Under the pieces are notes generated by a model, which made no database searches, was not told the origin of the DNA, and worked only from the letters and a program-made list of their open reading frames with translations. Positions 56,464 through 64,000 of a stretch of 64,000 bases of DNA are shown here, in pieces. The number at the start of each line of letters is the position of its first letter. Position 1 is the stretch's first letter. Source of the DNA: Prorocentrum cordatum (lineage: Eukaryota > Sar > Dinophyceae > Prorocentrales > Prorocentraceae); assembly GCA_963575745.1 (NCBI GenBank), contig CAUYUJ010019610.1, positions 1 to 64,000 of the forward strand, read 5' to 3'. The translations under genes and the position numbers were made by a program.

Positions 56464-56755
56464 CTTCTAGACGCGGTAGACGAGGGCATCGGCGCCCTTG
56501 AAATTCGGCGAGTTCACGCACAGCTTGGGAGAGCAGCGCGAGTCGTACTGAGCCTCCCCTACCACTACACTGCCTCTCGCTCATGCCATCATCCAACGCC
56601 CCCCCTCCATTCCCCTCTGCCCTCGTGCTTCTCCTTCGCCTGGACCCCCCGCACTTCCTTGACTTGCTCGCCCGCCCCCCCCCCCCAATCCTCGTCGCAC
56701 TCGTTCGCGTGCGCCCGCCCCGCCCTTCTCCCACTGCGCGTCTCCCAGCTTCGAC
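56464..56755. other. No gene recognised
   Basis: Spacer upstream of the right duplicate, with a C homopolymer near 56678. Confidence 0.5.
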
Positions 56756-57176
56756 TGATGTCCTCCTCCTCTTCCTCCTCTTCCTCCTCCTCCTCCTCCT
56801 CGGGTATTCCGACCTCCTCCTCGCCCTCCTCATTCCCCATCCTTCCCTCGCCGTGCCCGCCCTTCCCAATCCAGGCGCATGGCGCAATCCTCCAGCGGAG
56901 CGCGCCGCAGGCGCTGCTGAGCCGGCGAAGGGGCGCACCCCGCGCTTGCCAGCGGTGCGGGGGCGTCGGGCGAGGCCGGAAGGCGGCGAGAAATGTCGAG
57001 GCTTAGGATGGGCGCGCATGCGGCGCAAGTCGAGACCGCGAGGCAGGCGAGGTCGAGGGGCAGAGGTGGAAGCGAATCAAATCATCGGGGGCCCGAAGGG
57101 AAGGGCGCGGGCACAAGGGGGGCGGGGGGGGGAAGGAGAGGAGAGATCGAGAATAGAGAGAGGGAGAGAGAGAAAA

Positions 57177-57255
<79 letters not shown>

Positions 57256-57780
57256 AAAAAATACAGAAAGAAACAAAAAAGGGGAGGGACGAGAGAGGGC
57301 GGATTAGATAATGGCATGGCGAATCGCATTGCTACTCCGCGGGCCCAGTCGGGCCGCCCCCCGCGCGCCTTCTTCGGAATAACATCTCGTCTATGCTCGA
57401 CTGCGGTCTCGACCTGGGCCTTCCACGCCTCGAGGGGCTCGACGGTGGCGCGATCGAATGCGGGCTCCTTAGCGAAACGCGGGGCCAGTGGACTTGACGT
57501 TGTTCCGAGGCCCCATGGAGAGCAACGCGTCTCGCTGCAAGTCTGGGCATCGACGTCGCCATCACCTTCTGACTGCGACTCAAGCTCGGGCCCCAACTGG
57601 GCCGTCCTGGCTTCTGAGATCGACTCGTGATATGAGCGCTCTGATGGCGGTAAAGATCCCCAAGATTCGCCTAAAGCCTCCATGTGGCCCCCTTCTCTGA
57701 TGGCTTTCCCGCCCGTCCCCTTCTCGGGCCGGTGCTGCGTTACATGTGCATTCCAAGGGCATTTTCTTTTGTCTTTTCAC
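56756..57780. repeat. 1,025-bp duplicate, right (source) copy
   Basis: Counterpart of 53897-54921. It contains a CTCCTCTTCCTC tract, a GA microsatellite (57169-57250) and the 3' part of the adjacent minus-strand gene, which continues uninterrupted past 57780. Confidence 0.95.
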
Positions 57781-58910
57781 TGCTGGGCGTTCTTTTCTGG
57801 GCCTGCCGCGCACAAGGGCAACTTCCGCGGGGGGGGCGTCTGCGCCGAAACCGATGCCGACCACATGCCGATGTTGGGAATGCGTCTGGCGGGCGAAGTT
57901 CATGGACGACAACGTGGCGAGCGAATGCGAGCGGCCGCAAGCTTCATCGATTGCTGTCCGAACTTGATTATGCGAGATCTCGACATCAAGTGCGGACCAG
58001 TCCATCTGGGTCGCAATGCCGCCCAGCACTTCCAGAAAAGACGGCCGGAAACAATCGCTGGGGGTCTGAACGAGCCGCCTGAGCGGCAGGATCCCTCTGG
58101 GGCAACAGCACTCCTTCAGATTAGCAAACTCCAGTGCGACTGACTGCTTCTCCTCTGGACCAGCACCCCCAAGCAGCACAAACAACCGACAAGGGAAGTG
58201 TTCGACGAGACATACCCGGTGGACCCACCAAAGCCGAGAGAGAGCAGGAAGGGAAACTCGCCATAAGTCCAGGATGATCTCACTCCACCCTAGGGCCTTG
58301 AAGCGACGAAGGCTACAGTGCATGATGTCCTCTGCGTCAGGGCGCAAGCTCCCCCATCCTAGTGCAAGTGCCGCTCGCGTGGGTGACAAGCGAGGGCACA
58401 CGCGCCGGAACGCAACATCAAGCCGCCCCCCCAAAGGCAAGCCCGAAGACGATCCCGCGCGGGAGTTGGCTTCAGCTCCACACTCGCGCGATGCACTGGG
58501 CCTGCTGCCCCCAGCAACGCGGGGGCCCCACCGCATAGGCCACGCCATCACGAGGTGCACGGGGCGCAACCCTAGCAATGCAGTCAGTATCTGTTGAATT
58601 AACCCTGGGGCATTGAAAAACTCGTGAGTCCTCGCTACCCGCCACGTGTAAATCCGCTCCCATTGCTCCCCTGCATCATCCCCCGCATTACGGAGGCCGG
58701 CAGCAGCGTCGGCTCTCAGGATGTCGACCATGACTGCAGCTGGGCTGCAGCGACCGAAAATGTTGTGGGCGGCCAGGCCCAGCGGGGAGCGTCGAGCGGT
58801 CGGCGCGAACTTCCACCGCCGGCTCGCCGCGGGGGCGCCTCCCTGCCCAGCGCTCTCACGCTGCCAAGTCAGACTGCAATTGCTACTGCAGCGGCTTCTC
58901 CCACTGGAGG

Positions 58911-58968
<58 letters not shown>

Positions 58969-59028
58969 GGACAAGTAGGCGGACCAGGGTCCGTCCGCGA
59001 GGCGCACTGCGGTGCGACAACTCGCCAA
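57003..59028 (-). CDS. Dinoflagellate multicopy-type protein of unknown function
   Basis: The main frame (59028-57580, 482 residues) begins in a CT-microsatellite Ser-Leu run (58966-58914) that is unlikely to be genuine protein. Convincing sequence starts near AHNIFGRCSPAAVMVDILRA. Notable blocks are HCSLRRFKALGWSEIILDLW and RVSLPALSRLWWVHRVCLVE then HFPCRLFVLLGG, followed by EFANLKECCCPRGILPLRRL, DVEISHNQVRTAIDEACGRS and LATLSSMNFA, then basic RKERPAVKRQKK. At about 57680 the reading probably moves to a second frame (57683-57003, MEALGESWGSLPP...PELESQSEGDGD) by an intron or frameshift. The block order is one I associate with transposon-linked dinoflagellate families. No catalytic motif is visible. 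Confidence 0.45.
58914..58966. repeat. GA microsatellite
   Basis: Uninterrupted AG dinucleotides. Confidence 0.97.
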
Positions 59029-59333
59029 ACACTATTTGCGGCGGTGCAGCCTTAAGATACGAGGGCGGGCAACAAAACCCCCTCCCCCGGCGCAATGCGA
59101 CAGACGCTACAGACGGCGGACAGACGGTGAAGATCTCACGTGTCAGACCGCGTGAAGAAGGAGGCCCCAACAAGGAAGGCGACGTGCTGACACGTGGCTA
59201 GGCGGCTTGGCAGACCGCCAGTTGGGCGCTTGGCCGCAAAGCGGCGCGCAAGGACGGGGCACCCCCCGCCCCCACGCCCTGACACCGTGGACGCGGAGCC
59301 ACGCGTACACACGGGCAGGCAGAAGGGGGGAAA
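59029..59333. other. 3' flank of LINE 3; no gene
   Basis: GC-rich sequence between the LINE 3 stop and the next gene. No poly-A or target-site duplication was recognised. Confidence 0.5.
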
Positions 59334-62300
59334 TTAGCGCGGGGCACCAGGCGGAGCGCCGCGGAGCGATGACAGCATAGCTTGGATGGTGAGTGGCGGC
59401 GCAGCACCATCGGGCGAGGGCGTAAGCAGCTCGGCGAAGGCACGCCCGGCGCGGTGGAGGCGCTGGAGCAGAGGGCCTTGACGGGCTTGAGCAGCGGCAA
59501 GGTCGGCGGCGAGAGCAGCACACCTCTGCTGAAGAGCGGCCATAGACTGGGACAGCTCGGTTTCGCGGTCGGTGAGGGGCGGCTGCTCAGTGCCTGCGGC
59601 CGCGGGCCTCGTGGCAGGGACGAGGTCATCGGTGCGCCTGGCCAGGTGGTGGACTAGCGCAGTACGGCGCTCCGTGTGCTGGCGGCCGTCACCCTTGAGA
59701 GGCGACTGGAGGGTAACACGCGGTCCCAGGGCTGGAGCCGCTAGGGCCACGCCCCGTGAGGTCGGAAGAGCCGCATCCTCGCGCCCAGCAACAGTGAAAG
59801 CGTGGACGGGGTGCGACGGCCTGACTGGCTCGGTGCCCTGCGGGGGGGCTGGAGCCGCCCCCGCGGGCTGGCGCAGGTGGGGGGACGGAGTGGGTGACAC
59901 GGTAGGACCAATCATGATGCCGTGCGAGGGCTCGGAGGTCGGCCGCGTGGTCGGGTGGCGTCTCGATGGGGCGGCATCGTCGGCAGCGTGGGGTGTCGGA
60001 GGGGCGTCGTCTATGCTGCCACTCAGTCCGAGGGGATCGACCAGGTCATCGTCGGCGTCTTGACGGTGAGCGACATCATCATGTGGGTGCGATGTCGCTC
60101 TCGGTGGCGGAGTCGCGGTGGGCGTCGAGAGGTTGCCCGACGGGGCAGGGTTGGCGCTGGCTGGGCCGTCGTCCAAGAAGTCCAATCCCCCGCCGAAGCC
60201 GAACGGGTCGTCCTCCTGTTCATCGAGCATCGCCCGTTGGGCCTCGGCCCAGAGCTCATCCGGGTCTTGCGGGATGAATGGTCCAGCCGCGGGTGGTGCC
60301 TGGTCCGACAGCAGGGGGTTTGGTTCCATTTTGCTGAGTTCCGCAGCTGTAAACCCAGCCCAGCGGTGTGGGAGCGGCAGAGTACGGTGTCTGCGCTCGT
60401 AGATAGCGACAGCGACCCCATGAAGCACGGTCGCTTGGCGATGTCGTGTTTTGGCAGCTTCAACAATGTCGTCAGGAAGGTTGTGAGTGCGTGCCGCCGT
60501 TGTGGCAAGGGCGTCGGCCTGACGGTTGAACTCCTCCGCAATGGGCCCGATGAGCCCAAGGTCGATGCCCAGGTCTCCCAGGTGGCTGGCGATTTTTTCG
60601 ACGCGAAACATGTTGGGCTTGGCCATAACACATCGGTGGATCTTTTCCCAGAGCTCCGCGTGCGTGCCCTGCGGCGCTGGATGTCCGTCGATGATGCTTT
60701 GGAACCCATCGACCACCGCCTGGTTGTCCACGAAAACGTGCACGGGCCGTTCGGCACATGCCGTAAGGTGGACAATGGCGAGGGTCTCCGCAACCTGGGC
60801 GTTCTGCGTTAGGCCGTGAACGCGTGCACTGTAGTTCATGCGGTGGTCGATGCCGTAGTAGACGCCGTAGCCCGCTCGTGCTAGCAATGGGATGGCTTGG
60901 TTGGTGCATGCACCGTCCGTGGCAGCGTAGACCCATGTCCAACCAGTGTCGTGGTCAAGGTAGGTGGTGTAGGTGTCCTGGGCTGAAGCCGCAGGATCTC
61001 CCTCAGGGGGGGGCCGCGGTATGGGCTGTGGCAGCGGGTCCCTCGCGAGGTCGGCCTGCAGGTCGAGGAGGGCTGGGTCTTCGTCGAAGAGCCCGCAGTG
61101 TCTTGTGTGCGGCGGAAGACGGGCCCACTGGTCGTCACTGATGAGGGTGGTGAGAGGGAGTCTTTCTCGGGCCCAGCACTTGCAGTCGCGGACAGTGTGC
61201 TCCTGAGTTTCCTCTTCCTCGTCGCAGTAGCGGCAGATGGGGCTGGGGTCTGCCGACGTGTTTGATCGGGATCGTCGCTGTTGGGTGTGATCCCCGCCCG
61301 ACAGGTAGTTCAGGAGGAGCGCCAGCTGCCAGGCAGTGCATTTGGCTGCTCCTTTAGTTCGGGCGAGCCACGTGCTGGCGAAGAGGTCAAGGCCCTGTCT
61401 GACAGAGGCTAGGTAGCCAAGGTCGTGTCGCCGTGGCTTGATCCTCCGCAGAAAAGCCCTGCGTTGTGAGGCCCGCAGCATGTGTAGGAAGGCGTTTTGG
61501 GGTAAATTCAGCCAGCTGATCTGGCAGCCCCAGTCGTCGTACATGATGCCAAATGTGGGCCAGGTCCATCGGAGCTGCTGGAGCGACTGGACGAGTCGTC
61601 CGACGGGTCCTCCACCAAACAGGGTCTGGACGTGGTGTTGGAGGTCTCTGGCGAGCCCGCAGAGTGTAACGTCGCGGTTAACCTGTCGCCGCAGGCACAG
61701 GAATGCTTCACGCTGCGTGATGGCGTCGATTTCCAGGGCGTGTCCTGGGACGCACACGGCCATGAGAGTCCAGAACTCGACCCACTTGTTCCCCTTGGGG
61801 CGGATAGCCGCCTTGAGGGCGTGGTTGTAGGCAGTTTTGGCTGGGCCTGATGGTGCTTGAATGTCGGTGCCCGTGGTGCAGACGCTGGCAGCCAGGGAAC
61901 GGGCGTGCCGCGCCTTGATAAGCATCGGCGATGGGAGCTTGCCAATGCGCGGCAGGCGGATAGTCGCCCTCCGTACACGGGCGTCTGCGGTGGCCGTGAG
62001 GTTAAGCGCGGCTGGAGCCGGCGCTGCCTCTGCGTTGATGTAACTCCCGACGAGCTTGAAGGAATCGACCACACGTAGGGGGCGATCCGCCAGTGTGAGC
62101 TGGGTAACGGCGGCGTGAAGCTCGTCGGTGAGCGCCCACCCTGCCACTTTACCAGGGTGAATGCGTTGACCTGAGAATCGATCAAACTTGGCGGTTTCGT
62201 CAAGAGATTTCTGCAGCTCAGACGCGGTGTGGGTAGTGGAGTTGCTGTCGTCAACAAAGGTAGTGCTGAGTGATCGAGGAACGTATCGATGCTGCCTCTT

Positions 62301-64000
62301 TGTCCACACGCACATGAGCAGCTTGATGTCGTCCAGGGACCACGAGCTTCCCTGGAGGTGACCGTTAGTCCTGGCCAAGTCCTTAGAGTACGCTCCGTTC
62401 ATGCGGATGTAGCGTTTGTGGTGTCTGTAGAAATTTCGGCGGACAGTAACGATGTCTTGAGGGCACCCCGCGTGCAGCGCAAGGTTAAGACAGATGTCCG
62501 TGATGAGGTAGTCGAAGCACTTCTGTCGGTCAAGGGCAGCTCCAGCTAAGGGGAGGAGTAAAGCCCTGGCGTGTTCGATGCGCAGGGCGAGAGAGGTGCT
62601 GACATCCCCAATGGTGGCTTTGGGAACAGCGCCGAAGCTCGTGGCATGGGTCCATCCTTGCCGCCAGGTCGTGAGGCTACGGTAGGCTGGCGCTTCCCAC
62701 GCGTACATCCAAACGGAAAGAACCGAGAGAAGTCGTTGGTCCGTCGGGAGTTCCCCTCGGCCTTTTCGGAGGCACGGGTTTGGCACGTGTAGGAGGGGCT
62801 CGGGGATGGTGCCAGTGCGTTGCATAGCACGTAAGACGCTGGCGAAGAGGCGAAGGATGTCGTCGGGTAACTCCTTAGCCTCCTTAGTTGTCCAGCCGTC
62901 GAGTCCCCCCGCGCGGCGCGGTGAACGGGTGCGAATGAAGTGGATGAGTTGGTCGTCGGTGAGGTGGAAAGGGGCTGCTGGTGATGGCGTAGGCAGCTCT
63001 TGTCGGTACTCGTCGTAGAAGTCCGCCCACGTCGGCATAGCTTCGGCGTCATGGCCCGCGCGAGCGCGGTACCTGCCCAAGATGGGCTCCCAGGTGTCGA
63101 CCATGAGCTTAAGCATGTCTTTGGTATTGGCAACAATGGCGTTGGCGGGGAGGGCGTCGGGAACCTGGGCAGGTGGTGGGTCACGAGTGTGGCCTTCGTC
63201 GTTGTCCGTGTCGAGCGAACTACCGTCGCTGGGGCTGAAGCCGCCGGCGTCGGTGTCGGCATCACTATCGTCCGTGCAAGCTTGGTCAGGGTTGAAGGCG
63301 GTGGTGTCGCAGTGGAGCTGTGCATCGTCGGGAGTGGTAGGCGTGCGGAGATACGCCGTGGGCGAGCAGTCGGCAGCCCGTGCGTATATGGCCGCCTTTC
63401 GCCCGCTTGGCTCGCGGACACCCTCAGCCCAAATCTTGATGCGTTCAGCTTTGGCTCGGTTTGCACGTCGCGCCAGCTCTGAGTCAAGGTTTTGGATCAG
63501 ACGGTCCAGGTGCTCTCCGCGTGGTGCTGGCACGTCGGGGGCCCAGGCCTCGGGAAAGGCCAGGAGGGCCGTGGGGCGCAGCTTGTGGCAGAGAAGGCGG
63601 GCCGCGGTCCACGTGCAGTCGATGCGCTGCGCCAGGTACGGCGGGATAGCACGGCAGTCGATATGATGGTGCTGTCCGATGAAGCGAAGCTCGCAAAGTT
63701 GCCGATGGAGCTTGCGAAGGCGGTTCATGTGAATCGTGGAAGCTCCGTAGGTGGGAAAGGCGCGGGGGACGGCGGGTCGCTCCTCGAACGTGGGTGTGAG
63801 CCCGTGCATGGTAGGGGCCTTCTTTTTTGGGTGGTCTGGCGGTGGAGGTGGCAGGTCGCGCAGCCGGGTGAGATGGTACTCATGGCTGGCCTCGTTTGCC
63901 AGGGCGAACATGCGTCCCACATCGTCGCGTGTGTCAGCCTGCTCCATGCGGTCATGGTATCGCCCTGCGATGAGGGTCCCTAAGGCCTGAAGTTCGTGTT
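59334..64000 (-). CDS. LINE 3 reverse transcriptase / RNase H polyprotein (5' end outside window)
   Basis: The frame is open from the right edge (upstream of the first Met at 63947) to the stop at 59334, over 1,550 codons, so the true start lies beyond 64000. Residue numbers are from that Met. The RT spans about 330-660: motif A LDRQKCFDYL (Asp473), motif B NGHLQGSSWSLDDIK, and motif C FVDDS (564-568, in place of YADD). A finger CRYCDEEEETQEHTVRDC (C-x2-C-x8-H-x4-C) lies near 903-925. RNase H spans about 1005-1150: ATDGACT (Asp1011), QVAETLAIVHL, VFVDNQAVVDGF and NRQADALATTA. A Pro/Ala/Asp-rich tail of about 380 residues ends in a heptad-like segment (LQQRCAALAADLAAAQARQG). All catalytic residues are present and no frameshift was seen, so it may be recently active. 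An endonuclease domain, expected upstream, is not in the window. Confidence 0.9.
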   Translation of the reverse strand, partial: HELQALGTLIAGRYHDRMEQADTRDDVGRMFALANEASHEYHLTRLRDLPPPPPDHPKKKAPTMHGLTPTFEERPAVPRAFPTYGASTIHMNRLRKLHRQLCELRFIGQHHHIDCRAIPPYLAQRIDCTWTAARLLCHKLRPTALLAFPEAWAPDVPAPRGEHLDRLIQNLDSELARRANRAKAERIKIWAEGVREPSGRKAAIYARAADCSPTAYLRTPTTPDDAQLHCDTTAFNPDQACTDDSDADTDAGGFSPSDGSSLDTDNDEGHTRDPPPAQVPDALPANAIVANTKDMLKLMVDTWEPILGRYRARAGHDAEAMPTWADFYDEYRQELPTPSPAAPFHLTDDQLIHFIRTRSPRRAGGLDGWTTKEAKELPDDILRLFASVLRAMQRTGTIPEPLLHVPNPCLRKGRGELPTDQRLLSVLSVWMYAWEAPAYRSLTTWRQGWTHATSFGAVPKATIGDVSTSLALRIEHARALLLPLAGAALDRQKCFDYLITDICLNLALHAGCPQDIVTVRRNFYRHHKRYIRMNGAYSKDLARTNGHLQGSSWSLDDIKLLMCVWTKRQHRYVPRSLSTTFVDDSNSTTHTASELQKSLDETAKFDRFSGQRIHPGKVAGWALTDELHAAVTQLTLADRPLRVVDSFKLVGSYINAEAAPAPAALNLTATADARVRRATIRLPRIGKLPSPMLIKARHARSLAASVCTTGTDIQAPSGPAKTAYNHALKAAIRPKGNKWVEFWTLMAVCVPGHALEIDAITQREAFLCLRRQVNRDVTLCGLARDLQHHVQTLFGGGPVGRLVQSLQQLRWTWPTFGIMYDDWGCQISWLNLPQNAFLHMLRASQRRAFLRRIKPRRHDLGYLASVRQGLDLFASTWLARTKGAAKCTAWQLALLLNYLSGGDHTQQRRSRSNTSADPSPICRYCDEEEETQEHTVRDCKCWARERLPLTTLISDDQWARLPPHTRHCGLFDEDPALLDLQADLARDPLPQPIPRPPPEGDPAASAQDTYTTYLDHDTGWTWVYAATDGACTNQAIPLLARAGYGVYYGIDHRMNYSARVHGLTQNAQVAETLAIVHLTACAERPVHVFVDNQAVVDGFQSIIDGHPAPQGTHAELWEKIHRCVMAKPNMFRVEKIASHLGDLGIDLGLIGPIAEEFNRQADALATTAARTHNLPDDIVEAAKTRHRQATVLHGVAVAIYERRHRTLPLPHRWAGFTAAELSKMEPNPLLSDQAPPAAGPFIPQDPDELWAEAQRAMLDEQEDDPFGFGGGLDFLDDGPASANPAPSGNLSTPTATPPPRATSHPHDDVAHRQDADDDLVDPLGLSGSIDDAPPTPHAADDAAPSRRHPTTRPTSEPSHGIMIGPTVSPTPSPHLRQPAGAAPAPPQGTEPVRPSHPVHAFTVAGREDAALPTSRGVALAAPALGPRVTLQSPLKGDGRQHTERRTALVHHLARRTDDLVPATRPAAAGTEQPPLTDRETELSQSMAALQQRCAALAADLAAAQARQGPLLQRLHRAGRAFAELLTPSPDGAAPPLTIQAMLSSLRGAPPGAPR

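Overview
The window reads as nuclear DNA of a dinoflagellate-like alveolate. It is GC-rich and gene-poor and is packed with long triplet and dinucleotide microsatellites. The few convincing coding stretches have very high GC at third codon positions. Introns appear to use GC, GA and GT donors with AG acceptors. LINE-type retroelements and protein families I associate with dinoflagellate genomes are present. I saw no clear spliced-leader sequence, no rRNA and no tRNA gene. Taxonomy is inference, because no database was searched.

Left part (1-35 kb). Most of this is microsatellite and dispersed repeat. Four short minus-strand exons (34278-34359, 15763-15806, 14747-14825, 4758-4881) splice in phase and in the right order into the core of a triose-phosphate / nucleotide-sugar transporter (TPT/SLC35 superfamily). 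If this is one gene, it spans at least 29.6 kb. Its largest intron (about 18.5 kb) holds two decayed LINEs (about 27.5-30.5 kb and 21.3-27.4 kb), a 1.6-kb CAT microsatellite and a satellite with a 162-bp higher-order period. A minus-strand exon for a protein with two copies of a four-cysteine domain (5896-6798) lies inside another intron. The same interval holds several fold-back (inverted-repeat) elements and at least two short dispersed repeat families.

Middle (35-49.5 kb). A minus-strand zinc-finger, transposase-like pseudogene (35496-37365) is followed by a GAT microsatellite. Next comes a direct tandem array of a 3.8-kb unit (37898-47596, about 2.55 copies). Each full unit carries a two-exon minus-strand gene for a secreted protein: a cysteine-rich domain, a Pro/Thr/Ala linker and a GDPHL-type (VWD-like) domain. 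Copy 1 has a premature stop, copy 2 looks intact, and copy 3 lacks exon 1 because the array ends in the intron. The array abuts a plus-strand member of a large dinoflagellate protein family, probably transposon-derived, that carries a frameshift (47695-49348).

Right part (49.5-64 kb). This holds minisatellites (39-bp unit, CCGGAA motifs), tri- to tetranucleotide microsatellites, and an apparently identical 1,025-bp duplication (53897-54921 and 56756-57780) of the 3' end of a multicopy-type gene (about 57003-59028). A 281-residue hypothetical ORF lies between the copies. The right edge is a long open LINE reverse transcriptase / RNase H ORF (59334 to beyond 64000, minus strand), the best-preserved mobile element here.

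The genes do not form a pathway. The picture is of a few cellular genes stretched by repeats, alongside actively duplicating secreted-protein and transposon-derived genes. Several frameshifts, and one duplicate that differs mainly by small insertions, warn that part of the sequence may carry uncorrected long-read errors.
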